34,442 nt of DNA from Acidithiobacillus ferrivorans. Its GTDB lineage: Bacteria; Pseudomonadota; Gammaproteobacteria; Acidithiobacillales; Acidithiobacillaceae. The stretch is taken from positions 1 through 34,442 of the forward strand of contig JAAOMR010000139.1 in NCBI GenBank assembly GCA_018853935.1, read 5' to 3'. The position numbers and the translations under genes were made by a program. The notes beneath the pieces are model-generated. The model searched no databases, had not been told where the DNA came from, and worked only from the letters and a program-made list of their open reading frames with translations. Position 1 is the first letter of the stretch, and each line of letters opens with the position of its first letter. This document shows, one piece after another, positions 26,141 to 34,339 of this stretch.

Positions 26141-28417
26141 ATGAAAACACACAAAGTCATTATTACAACAGCACTACTACTTATACCAGCTTTAGCTAGT
26201 GCAGCTACTATAGGACTTCCCGGACTTCCCGTAAACACGTCAACAGACCTATCTATAAAACTATTAAATATGATTCTAGGTAATGACTGGTACAGCTGGC
26301 TTTCAGGCACTGCTGGAACTGGACCCGGATCTGCTTTAGCGTCCATGCTCAAAATCTACAACAATATTATATTGTCAGTCGTGGCTCTGCTTATTGTTTA
26401 TACATATGTGACAGGTATTGCTGACACAGCACATAAAGGTAAGGTACTCGGAGACAAATATTCTACTATGTGGACTCCGATTCGACAGGCAGGAGCCATA
26501 GCTGCTCTTATACCCATTCCCGGACTTGGAGGAATATCACTGATTCAGGGACTTGTGGCATGGCTTATTATGGCATCCATAGGACTTGCTAATGCAGTAT
26601 GGGATGGGGGTTTAACATATATGGTAAATAATGGAGGAGGGATGTCACCACCTACTTCCTCATTTTATAATTTGCCATCTAATGTTATCGTCGGCGTTGC
26701 TGACGTGGCTGCTGAAACAGCGGCTTTGCAAGAGCCAGTAGCTGATGGTGGACCCGGACTTACGACAACAGGATTTACATGTAGTGTCACAGGCTTTAAT
26801 AATAAAAAGATAGTATGCGGACTAAACCCCTTCTCCGATTCGACAGGCAATATAATGAAGGGTGGACTCGGCACTATAACAGCTTCATGTATAGATAGTT
26901 CGCAAGGCGGACAGACTATTAATACATGTAGCGCAGAAGCAAAGGCATTAAGAGCCACGTTTATGAGTGTATATAAAGAGGTCGGCGCAGTGGCTGTTAG
27001 TCACGGAGCGGGTAGCCTCAGCTCTTTTGCGTCAAATATCGGCACTATAAAGACAGCGTTCTCAAATACTATTAACACTAGTATACAGACTGCATTTTCA
27101 CATATAAGCACGAGTGCAGGAGCAGGCTTAAGCAAGTTTACCAATACTGCAAAAGCCGATGGCTGGGCATCAGCTGGCATGTTCTTTTATGAACTTGGTC
27201 GATATAATAATGCATATCAAAAGGCGACTGAGATTAACATTAGTTATACTCCAGGGGGTGGTTCACTTATAAGTGCCATTCCGCCTTCTATTAACGGGGT
27301 ACTAAGTGCCATATCACAAGATGTGACGCACTCACCAGACTCTCAATCAGCTCTGATCGCCGCTGCTTCACAGAGTGCCTCGGCAGGTACAGCTACTTCG
27401 CAGAAGAGTAGCATACTCACACAGATTGGCGAGATAGTAGATAATGCTGTCGGCTCAGGACTTAAAAACGCTATCAATTACATCATAAGTCCCCCAGGTG
27501 CTGGAGCAAGTAATGCACTAAACCCTGTAGACCCCATCGTCCAGTTACAGGCATTCGGGGATAAGGTCACATGGGCTGCTGATTCCATCATGACTGGGTA
27601 TGCAGGCGCTTATGTTGCAGCGGCGATGACAAAGAATGCAGGTAAGAGCTTGATTGGACAGATTTCTAACGTATTTGACGCTGGCGGCACACAGGTAGTT
27701 GCAACAGTGGCGGCAGGAGCTTCAAAACTATTTAGTTTCTTCTCTGGACCCGTCCTTATTCTCGTGATGCTACTAGCAGTTATCGGCTTTGAGCTAGCGT
27801 TCTATCTACCTATAGCACCCGCCATACTGTTCGGATTCGCTGTTGTAGAGTGGCTCATAGCTGTCATAGAGACTCTTCTAGCAGCACCTCTCTGGGCTGC
27901 GGCGCATGCCATGCCAACAGGTGATGGATTTACTGGGGATCACGGCAAGAAAGGGTATGCATTTCTAATGGCTCTGCTAGTGCGTCCAGTGCTGACAGTT
28001 TTCGGACTCTTTATAGCACTTTCGATTATGTCGACAGTTGTGTACTTTATGGCACTCTCTTTCAATGTCGCATTTGCCAGTGCTAATACAGGATTTAACG
28101 GACCATACGATACGATCATGGAGTTGGTGCTGCTGGCAGGAGTGATGCTAGTCACTGTAAACAAGGCTATCCAAGTCATCACTCGATTACCTTCTACTGT
28201 TCTTAACTGGATAGGAGGTGAGTCTAGTCAGCCTGCCGGAAGAGAGGAGTTGGCAGCAGTGGGTGGGTATGCCAGCGGCGGACATAATGCGACGACAAAG
28301 GTCATACAGGGTGCTACAGGACAAGGCAAAGGAGGGACACAAGGAGCAGGTGCTGAGACACCTCTACTCACTAAACTGCAACAAGATGCAGGAGGAGGAG
28401 AGGGGACAACTGAATAA
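26141..28417 (+). CDS. DotA/TraY-like conjugal transfer membrane protein
   Basis: A 758-residue protein with a Sec signal peptide (MKTHKVIITTALLLIPALAS). Hydrophobic segments lie near 73-93, 117-150, 533-600, 609-640 and 659-677. They are separated by a large soluble loop (about 150-530) rich in Ser, Gly, Thr and Asn. SMLKIYNNIILSVVALLIVYTYVTG and the following W-x-P-I-R-x-A-G stretch are like the DotA/TraY family of type IVB (Dot/Icm, IncI) secretion systems. The ATG at 26141 follows GAGAGGAG and starts the signal peptide; the open frame begins at 26117. It lies alone on its strand. Whether the other Dot/Tra genes exist further right cannot be seen. Confidence 0.78.
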   Translation: MKTHKVIITTALLLIPALASAATIGLPGLPVNTSTDLSIKLLNMILGNDWYSWLSGTAGTGPGSALASMLKIYNNIILSVVALLIVYTYVTGIADTAHKGKVLGDKYSTMWTPIRQAGAIAALIPIPGLGGISLIQGLVAWLIMASIGLANAVWDGGLTYMVNNGGGMSPPTSSFYNLPSNVIVGVADVAAETAALQEPVADGGPGLTTTGFTCSVTGFNNKKIVCGLNPFSDSTGNIMKGGLGTITASCIDSSQGGQTINTCSAEAKALRATFMSVYKEVGAVAVSHGAGSLSSFASNIGTIKTAFSNTINTSIQTAFSHISTSAGAGLSKFTNTAKADGWASAGMFFYELGRYNNAYQKATEINISYTPGGGSLISAIPPSINGVLSAISQDVTHSPDSQSALIAAASQSASAGTATSQKSSILTQIGEIVDNAVGSGLKNAINYIISPPGAGASNALNPVDPIVQLQAFGDKVTWAADSIMTGYAGAYVAAAMTKNAGKSLIGQISNVFDAGGTQVVATVAAGASKLFSFFSGPVLILVMLLAVIGFELAFYLPIAPAILFGFAVVEWLIAVIETLLAAPLWAAAHAMPTGDGFTGDHGKKGYAFLMALLVRPVLTVFGLFIALSIMSTVVYFMALSFNVAFASANTGFNGPYDTIMELVLLAGVMLVTVNKAIQVITRLPSTVLNWIGGESSQPAGREELAAVGGYASGGHNATTKVIQGATGQGKGGTQGAGAETPLLTKLQQDAGGGEGTTE

Positions 28418-28441
28418 TTAGTGACTAGTCACATATAAGAG

Positions 28442-28463
28442 AAGGGAGCCTCTGGCTCCCTTT
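28442..28463. terminator. Hairpin between the converging dotA/traY-like and relaxase genes
   Basis: AAGGGAGCC (28442-28450) and GGCTCCCTT (28454-28462) form a 9-bp stem with a TCT loop, followed by TTCCTTT on the plus strand and by CTTCTCTTAT on the minus strand. It could stop transcription from both sides. The remaining bases up to 28533 hold no gene. Confidence 0.7.
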
Positions 28464-28533
28464 CCTTTGCGCCTACGCGCTGTTTCTGTGCTACCCATGT
28501 GTGAGTGCTAACAGTCAGCACTTTCTCTTGATA

Positions 28534-31521
28534 TCACATCTCCAACTCCAGCTCCTTCTCCCGCTCTTGCACCAGCTCCCCCTGTTTCTCTTTAACTTCC
28601 TCCTTCTCCGCGACGTGACGCTCAGCGTTATATTGTGCCGACTCTTTACCATTCTCTCGTCCCACAGCTAACTGAGCGTCTAGATCTTTGACCTGCTCTG
28701 AATCCATAACTCGCTCACGTGATGTTCCTGCTAAATGTTTCTCTGTCCACTTCTCCGCTGTTGCGCATAGTTGATCTGGATCATTTGTGATAATCTCTAA
28801 GTGATTCTTCATCCGCGTCGCTGCCACATATAGTGAGTTTGCAGTATCCTCCTTGGCGCTCTCTCCTGTAACTATCGCACGTTCCACACTCTTTCCTTGC
28901 GAATCATTGACTGTTCGCGCATAGCCGTAGTCTGCCGCTAACATATTTTTATTAGTGTCGATGCTGACAGTTTTGCCTCTATCAGTCTCTAACGTGATTA
29001 TGCCATCTTTTACTTCCGTGACTACTCCACCATCTCCATTAAACACATCATATTGTTTTTGTGAGTTATCACGTAATACAAGTGTATCACCTACAGCAAC
29101 CCGCCAATTTTCTTTATTGTATAGTTGCACTTTTGAGTGATCGATGTCCTTAAGATTAACTCGCTTCTCTCGATCACCAGCTTTGAGTAGCAGTTCTCCT
29201 GTTTGCAGATCGATGTCTTTTATCTCGTAGTCTACGCTTCCATACCTCGTCTTTGCATCCTTACCATTGCTGCCATCATTAGCTATACGCTCGCCCACTC
29301 GTAGCACCTGTCCTACATCATAATATCGAGCCTCTGTTCTTTGTGATGTAGTGAGCGATGTCCGAGTCAGTCTCGTGACCTCTACACTCTCCTGCGTATT
29401 GATTTTCCCGCTATCTACCAGATTCTTGCGTATATCATTATTCACCATTTCTCGAACGGCATTGGTCTTACATACTATAAGAGTCTCTGATCTTTGCTTG
29501 TCATCCAGTCCCATGTACATTTCGACAGTCTTACCCGCTATAGCTCGGCGTCTATCCTCTGTTGTGATTTTTGCTATACCTGTCTTTTGATCTACAGCAC
29601 CAGTGCCTGTCACTTCTACTTCCGTCATATAGTTCTTGGCGATTTCCAGAGCCTCTGATGTTTTCCGGCTGGCAAATAGCTGAGCCATGTTCTTCATGTC
29701 GGCATCTTTCTGGCGTTGCACCTCGCGGATCTCGCTATAAGCTATGGACTTGGTGTCCATAAGCATTTTGAAAGTGTCACCAGCCTCTATGCTCTTTAGT
29801 TGATCGGGATCTCCCGATAGCAAGATTCGATCCTCTGGTCTGAGTTTCTTTAGTATCTCCTGCATTGATTTGTCTCCGACCATGCCTGCCTCATCTAATA
29901 GATACAATTTCGGCTTGCCTTTCACCTTCTCCTGATCTTGCAATAGCTTAGCAGTGGTGATGTTTGTGTCAGTGCCAGCCTCTACCAGCTCTTGTCGTGC
30001 TGTATGTGAAGGAGTCAGTCCGATGGTCTCATAGCCAGACTCTCGTGCAGCATCGATGATAGCCTTGGCGCTGGTGGTCTTTCCTACACCAGCGGAGCCA
30101 ACTATACCAATAACTTTATCTGCACTGGTGAATGTCGCCTCTAATGATTTTCTCTGTCCCTCTGAGAATTTAAAGCCTTGTCGCACTTCTGCTTGTCGAA
30201 TAGTTTCTACAGCATCCTCAGAATTCATGAGAGCCTGCATCTTACCTTTGCCTTCTTCACAATAGCCTTGGAGCCATCCCTCACGCTCTACTACAGTTTT
30301 TGTCGTGAGCATATCATGACGCTCCACGACTTTAGTTTGTTCACCTGATCGTGTCTTTTTGACGTACTCAAACTTTTGTCTACCTGCTGATATGATTTCT
30401 TCATGATCGTTCAGAGCATTCTTAACATCCTCAATATTTACTTGACCCATACCCTGTTTGACTGCCTCTAGATATAATTTCTCTCTATTAAATACAGAAT
30501 GGGTCGATGTTAAGTCGTCTAGAGCAAAATCGAGGCACTTATGCGCTATATTTGCTCTATCGTCTTTTTCCTTAAAGTTTGTAGCACTATGATTCTGGTT
30601 GTCAATACCAATACTGCGAGCGTGCATTCTCCACTCACTCTGCTGTTCGAGTAGATTCTTCTTTGTATTCTTATCCTCTCGTGTGATTTGCCATGCGCCA
30701 TCTCTTTGTTGATGGCTGCTCTCAGCACGAGTAGTCCCATCTTTAAGAAGCTGTGTATCAATCTGTTGTTTGCGTAGAGATGACTCATTGATTTGATCTC
30801 GTGTAATACCTGCGACCTCAAAGCCATCCTTTGTACGCTGAGTAGCTATGCCAGCGCGCTCCAATTTCTCAGCCAGCCTGCTCTTCAAGATCATATCAGC
30901 AGTTTCCATCCTCACGTTATTTTCGCCGAAATCTAAATCTATAGATCGATAGCCTCCGTTTCGATCCTCGACCACGTTAATGATTGCGGCATGGCTATGA
31001 ATATGGATATCAGTATGTCCGTCTACTGGACGAGCATCTTCGTGCCTGTAAACAGCCGCTATGATTTTGCCTGACATTTCACGCTCTCTTCCACCTTTGC
31101 CGTAGCGAGCGGAGGCTATGTCACTCTCTACGTATGCCAGTCCCTCTTTCACTGAGTCATCCCACATTTGTAACAGCTCTGCCCTGCGTTCTGGGTCAGC
31201 AGCAGCGACGAGCAGGGAGAAGGATTTAGGCGCAGAGAAGTTCACCTCAGTACCCATTCTGCGTTTGCCATCCATATCACCTGCGCGTCCTGAGATATTG
31301 GTGCCATCCGGCAGCTTGCCTTCTAGTAGCGCTATGAGGTCTTTACGCTGAACTGGTTTGCTGGTATCCAGACCAAATTTATCAGCGAGTTGTCCAGTCC
31401 AGAATGCTGGCTGGTGCTGACCACTACCTGAGTAATATTCGACAGCAGCCGCCTCCTTCTCGTGTCCTAGATATTCTGCTACGTTTTGCGCAGAGCCATT
31501 AAGTGCCTTGACCCTAATCAT
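28534..31521 (-). CDS. traI: MobF relaxase-helicase (TrwC/TraI type)
   Basis: A 995-residue protein that should nick oriT, stay covalently bound to the 5' end and unwind the transferred strand. Relaxase domain: Tyr17 and Tyr29-Tyr30 (VEYYSGSGQ, then WTGQLADKFGL) are the MobF tyrosine positions. A His cluster near 169-177 (HTDIHIHSH) binds the metal. Helicase domain (SF1B, RecD-like): Walker A VGSAGVGKTTSA at about 473, LYLLDEAGM at about 541, LLSGDPDQL at about 566 and YVAATRMKNH at about 897. The C terminus is a charged Glu/Lys tail. The ATG at 31521 overlaps the preceding stop (ATGA); a GTG at 31527 is possible. Length is close to TrwC (966). Confidence 0.94.
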   Translation of the reverse strand: MIRVKALNGSAQNVAEYLGHEKEAAAVEYYSGSGQHQPAFWTGQLADKFGLDTSKPVQRKDLIALLEGKLPDGTNISGRAGDMDGKRRMGTEVNFSAPKSFSLLVAAADPERRAELLQMWDDSVKEGLAYVESDIASARYGKGGREREMSGKIIAAVYRHEDARPVDGHTDIHIHSHAAIINVVEDRNGGYRSIDLDFGENNVRMETADMILKSRLAEKLERAGIATQRTKDGFEVAGITRDQINESSLRKQQIDTQLLKDGTTRAESSHQQRDGAWQITREDKNTKKNLLEQQSEWRMHARSIGIDNQNHSATNFKEKDDRANIAHKCLDFALDDLTSTHSVFNREKLYLEAVKQGMGQVNIEDVKNALNDHEEIISAGRQKFEYVKKTRSGEQTKVVERHDMLTTKTVVEREGWLQGYCEEGKGKMQALMNSEDAVETIRQAEVRQGFKFSEGQRKSLEATFTSADKVIGIVGSAGVGKTTSAKAIIDAARESGYETIGLTPSHTARQELVEAGTDTNITTAKLLQDQEKVKGKPKLYLLDEAGMVGDKSMQEILKKLRPEDRILLSGDPDQLKSIEAGDTFKMLMDTKSIAYSEIREVQRQKDADMKNMAQLFASRKTSEALEIAKNYMTEVEVTGTGAVDQKTGIAKITTEDRRRAIAGKTVEMYMGLDDKQRSETLIVCKTNAVREMVNNDIRKNLVDSGKINTQESVEVTRLTRTSLTTSQRTEARYYDVGQVLRVGERIANDGSNGKDAKTRYGSVDYEIKDIDLQTGELLLKAGDREKRVNLKDIDHSKVQLYNKENWRVAVGDTLVLRDNSQKQYDVFNGDGGVVTEVKDGIITLETDRGKTVSIDTNKNMLAADYGYARTVNDSQGKSVERAIVTGESAKEDTANSLYVAATRMKNHLEIITNDPDQLCATAEKWTEKHLAGTSRERVMDSEQVKDLDAQLAVGRENGKESAQYNAERHVAEKEEVKEKQGELVQEREKELELEM

Positions 31522-31871
31522 ATGCACATCCGTATAACGTAACGATTATACTTAATGACGGCATCTCCACTCTCACTCGCTGTTACACAATTTTGCGTGG
31601 GTGTCCCATCTAAATAGTGCTTTGGATCATTTGCGGCATTCATAATTATCAAAGCATAGTCGAGCGAGTTAATATAGTCCGTGACTGCATATACACAGGC
31701 TCTCTGCATGAGTTCTCGTTGACTACATGATAACTTTTCCGTCTTTGTATCCATATATAGATGCTCTGCACAAGCATCTGCATCAATAGGTAGCCGCTTT
31801 CTTATTGCTTTGTACTTATGTAACGCTCTTGCAGCTCTACTATAATATCGCTCCAATTCTGACTTTAGCAT
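31518..31871 (-). CDS. Unknown small protein translationally coupled to the relaxase (117 aa)
   Basis: A good GGAGG ribosome site precedes the ATG at 31871. The product is helical and basic at the start (LERYYSRAARALHKYKAIRK), contains several cysteines (near 33, 49, 59, 95 and 116) and a Tyr-rich C terminus. It overlaps traI by 4 bases and is first in the operon directly beside the candidate oriT. A role as relaxosome accessory protein would fit, but no family is recognisable. Confidence 0.68.
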   Translation of the reverse strand: MLKSELERYYSRAARALHKYKAIRKRLPIDADACAEHLYMDTKTEKLSCSQRELMQRACVYAVTDYINSLDYALIIMNAANDPKHYLDGTPTQNCVTASESGDAVIKYNRYVIRMCI

Positions 31872-31925
31872 GGCTATGCCTCCTTATATGTGCGCAATCC
31901 AGTCATTACTGATATACGCATAAGA

Positions 31926-31991
31926 AAAGCACAATAGCAAGCCATGAGGGTGCGAATGTGCGTGCTTTAGGACACCCGCTAGCGGGTGTCC
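31926..31991. other. oriT: Candidate origin of transfer (oriT)
   Basis: A perfect 22-bp palindrome spans 31970-31991 (half-site GGACACCCGCT). Immediately left is a 7-bp inverted repeat AAAGCAC (31926-31932) / GTGCTTT (31962-31968) whose loop holds GGGTGCGAATGTGCGTGC. Position between the relaxase operon and a traK-like operon is that of oriT in IncP plasmids. The GTGC-GTGCTTT segment loosely resembles the F nic region as I remember it. Nic site and strand are not determined. Alternatives are an operator or a strong hairpin. Confidence 0.5.
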
Positions 31992-32141
31992 ACTATATAA
32001 TATTGTATAGAGACTTTAACTGATTTACACACTTATAGGTTTGGTATGCACATACTTTTTAATATTTTACATACATCATATGCAATCTGTGTGACATGAA
32101 TGTATATAGTATGTTCATTCTAGTTATTTATATGTGACGAC

Positions 32142-32169
32142 TTGACTTATAGTAATTCATTCTTATACT
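32142..32169 (+). promoter_or_regulatory. Promoter of the traK-like operon
   Basis: TTGACT (32142-32147), 16-base spacer and TATACT (32164-32169); predicted start near 32176. This leaves a short leader with the GGAGG site at 32193-32197 before the ATG at 32203. Confidence 0.72.
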
Positions 32170-32202
32170 GTGTTAGTAACATTTAGTGTAATGGAGGATA
32201 AT

Positions 32203-32559
32203 ATGAATGGATTGCCAATAACAGTCGTCGTAGCACCATATGTTAATGATATAATGGCGTATAAGAATCGTGGCTACCCATGGCTGTATATAAGAGACAT
32301 GCTGGTGACTGCAAAGGTGTTAAGTGATGAGGTAAAGCTGCTGTCGTTTCGTAGAGCCTGTATTACCAATCTATACGCATCTGCTGTAGAGCAGAAACTG
32401 ATACCTGCTGCTGCGACTGCTCCTACGACACCTACACGTCCACAGGTGGCTGCACGTCCTGCATCATCTGTGCAGGTCGACATATCAAAGACTGAAGAAA
32501 AATCAGCAGACTCACCAATGTTGAGTAAGCTTGCCGCAAAAGGTATATTTTTCAAATGA
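32203..32559 (+). CDS. TraK-like oriT-binding protein
   Basis: A 118-residue protein. The N-terminal 65 residues are helical (VNDIMAYKNRGYPWLYIRDM, then LSFRRACITNLY), with a G-Y-x-x-x-x-I-x-x-x-L pattern like small helix-turn-helix DNA-binding proteins. A Pro/Ala/Thr-rich linker follows (PAAATAPTTPTRPQVAARP), then a short conserved-looking end (LAAKGIFFK). IncP TraK, the oriT-binding protein, has the same three-part plan. Together with the next genes (TraL-like, TraM-like) this supports a TraK role, but pairwise similarity was not computed. The start is set by GGAGGATAAT before the ATG. Confidence 0.6.
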   Translation: MNGLPITVVVAPYVNDIMAYKNRGYPWLYIRDMLVTAKVLSDEVKLLSFRRACITNLYASAVEQKLIPAAATAPTTPTRPQVAARPASSVQVDISKTEEKSADSPMLSKLAAKGIFFK

Positions 32560-32587
32560 AGTTTAACACTAAAAGGAGGGGTTATTT

Positions 32588-33295
32588 ATGATATACATAT
32601 CACATGGTGATAAGGGTGGAGTTGGTAAAAGTATGTTATCAGCTGTCTTGATCGATTATTTGTTGTCACAAAATCACAAAGTGACATTGATAGAGGGAGA
32701 TGAGGGTCAACCTGATGTAGCTCTGCGCTACGCAGGGCTGATCGATATTAAAGCTGTGAACCTGAATCGATCTGGAGACGCAGAAGCGGCAGGACTGCTC
32801 TGGATAGATACAATCCAGACTATTGATGCTGATGCCATAGTAGTTAATCTTCCTGCGGCGGCAGGAGATACGCTAGATTTAATGGCGGATATGCTGGTAG
32901 ATGCAGCAGCGGAATGTGGTCATGGCGTGACGATCATATATTCTCTCGGAGCATATGCTACAGCAGGCGACATGCTACAGAAGTCTCTATCAAGTGGGTT
33001 AATGTCGGCTGTACCACTATCACAAACTTGCATTGTCTACCCAAGATTTATAGGTAAACAAGAAACGTTCACATTCTTCAAGACAGTTGCACGTGCAGAT
33101 TATATTGAGAAAGGCGGACGCGAGGTGGTGATGCCAGCATTGAGTCCTGCTGAGCTAGCTGAAGCCATCTTCAAATCTGAAGCATCGTTCTCAGCACTTG
33201 CAGATAAAGAGACATCGACTCTGAGTCTCGGACAGCGGATCTTTGCGAAGAAGTGGCTGTCTGCCGCATATGAGTGCATCGAGGTAATAGTATGA
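32588..33295 (+). CDS. ParA/MinD-type ATPase, TraL-like
   Basis: A 235-residue P-loop ATPase. The deviant Walker A is HGDKGGVGKSML, with signature Lys9 and Lys14 both present. VTLIEGDEGQPDVAL follows. The Walker B/A' region reads AIVVNLPAAAGDTLDL with Asn where Asp is usual. The last 50 residues (SFSALADKETSTLSLGQRIF) resemble the C-terminal part of IncP TraL, a 241-residue protein encoded between traK and traM. TraL function in transfer is not understood. The ribosome site is AGGAGGGG. It overlaps the next ATPase gene by 4 bases. Confidence 0.75.
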   Translation: MIYISHGDKGGVGKSMLSAVLIDYLLSQNHKVTLIEGDEGQPDVALRYAGLIDIKAVNLNRSGDAEAAGLLWIDTIQTIDADAIVVNLPAAAGDTLDLMADMLVDAAAECGHGVTIIYSLGAYATAGDMLQKSLSSGLMSAVPLSQTCIVYPRFIGKQETFTFFKTVARADYIEKGGREVVMPALSPAELAEAIFKSEASFSALADKETSTLSLGQRIFAKKWLSAAYECIEVIV

Positions 33296-33942
33296 AGTCC
33301 ATTATTGTATGTAGCGATCGACATGGAGTTGGAAAATCATTATTGACATCCATACTTGCGGAGGGTCTGCCACCTTCAGATGTAGTGGCAGTAACGGGGT
33401 CTGACTCACTCTTGCGATATAAAGATAGTGGCAGAGTATATCATGTGGCTGACTCAGACAGTATCGATCAGCTATTGTCTGAGTTACTCACGGCTGTAGA
33501 TGAATGCAAATCCTCGACCAGAATTATAGACTTGCCTGTATCTATTGATAGATCGTCGATTCTTATCGAGGCACTATATGAGCTTGGTGACGTCCTGCTA
33601 GTCTACATCGTGAGTCCCGATGAGGATTCACGCAGATTGCTGAGATCTATCGGCAAGCAAACAGAGACGCTTGCGATCATTAACACATATATGCCTAACG
33701 GCTTCAAGGCATGGCAGAGATCAGTGGAGGCACAGCAGTGGAAAGGTATGACGGCTATCTGGACATCTTTGGCGGAACACAGACTGCCTATTATTAAGTA
33801 TACACATACGCCGTTTCATAAAATATGGTCAGTATATGGGTCTCAGCATCTTGTAGACAGGCAAGCTATAAAAATGTGGTATGAAGATACCCTAAGTAAT
33901 GTTATTCACTATATAGGAGGAGAAGATCATGGAACAGATTGA
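33292..33942 (+). CDS. Second ParA-like P-loop protein
   Basis: A 216-residue protein that starts at ATG 33292 (ATGA overlap with the previous stop). Its P-loop SDRHGVGKSLLTS keeps Gly-Val-Gly-Lys-Ser but has Arg10-His11 where ParA/MinD proteins have the signature Lys-Gly. RIIDLPVSIDRSS could be the Walker A' strand and VLLVYIVSPDEDS the next one. The rest (LAIINTYMPNGFKAW, KYTHTPFHKIW) has no motif I know. It is probably a paralogue of the preceding gene and may pair with it. RP4 has no second ATPase at this position. Confidence 0.7.
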   Translation: MKSIIVCSDRHGVGKSLLTSILAEGLPPSDVVAVTGSDSLLRYKDSGRVYHVADSDSIDQLLSELLTAVDECKSSTRIIDLPVSIDRSSILIEALYELGDVLLVYIVSPDEDSRRLLRSIGKQTETLAIINTYMPNGFKAWQRSVEAQQWKGMTAIWTSLAEHRLPIIKYTHTPFHKIWSVYGSQHLVDRQAIKMWYEDTLSNVIHYIGGEDHGTD

Positions 33943-34339
33943 AACTAATATTGTAGAACCTGCGGCGGATGATTATTATGATGAGGCAACAGATGAGGAT
34001 GTTCCACCTGACCTTCCTCCGCCTGTCACTGTGACAGCTACAGCGCCACATCCTGCTGATTTGGCAAAACCAGCACTAATGCCACTGCCAGAATCTGTGC
34101 AAATAGCAGTGCTACGCACAGCAGCGGCTCACGGGATCACACCTGATGATCCGGCTTGGCTACTATTAGAATCTGCACAAATAGCAATAGGTGCATTGCA
34201 ACAAATGCAAACAGTCTCTGACACAGTGTCAGAGACTATATCGAAATTGCCAGCGGATGTAGCGTCTGCTGGTCAGCGTCTTAGTAATGAGGCATCTGCT
34301 GCTGTAGAGCATGCAATGCTAGCAGCCTGTCGGGCTTAG
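33929..34339 (+). CDS. TraM-like transfer protein
   Basis: A 136-residue protein starting 14 bases inside the previous gene behind GGAGGAG. The N terminus is acidic and Pro-rich (DYYDEATDEDVPPDLPPP). The centre, LRTAAAHGITPDDPAWLLLE, is the G-I-x-x-D-D-P-x-W type segment I associate with conjugal TraM-like proteins. The C-terminal half is a long amphipathic helix, possibly coiled coil (TVSDTVSETISKLPADVASA). Size and position fit IncP TraM (about 145 residues), the partner of TraL. Family membership is by position and one motif only. Confidence 0.52.
   Translation: MEQIETNIVEPAADDYYDEATDEDVPPDLPPPVTVTATAPHPADLAKPALMPLPESVQIAVLRTAAAHGITPDDPAWLLLESAQIAIGALQQMQTVSDTVSETISKLPADVASAGQRLSNEASAAVEHAMLAACRA

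Larger units (their letters stand above)
31872..32202. other. 331-base gene-free region between divergent transfer operons
   Basis: AT-rich intergenic stretch containing the candidate oriT (31926-31991), a 12-base interrupted palindrome GTATG-CA-CATAC (32044-32055), and the promoter of the traK-like operon (32142-32169). GAATG/CATTC repeats occur around 32098-32120. This density of dyads is what an origin of transfer or operator region would show. Confidence 0.7.
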
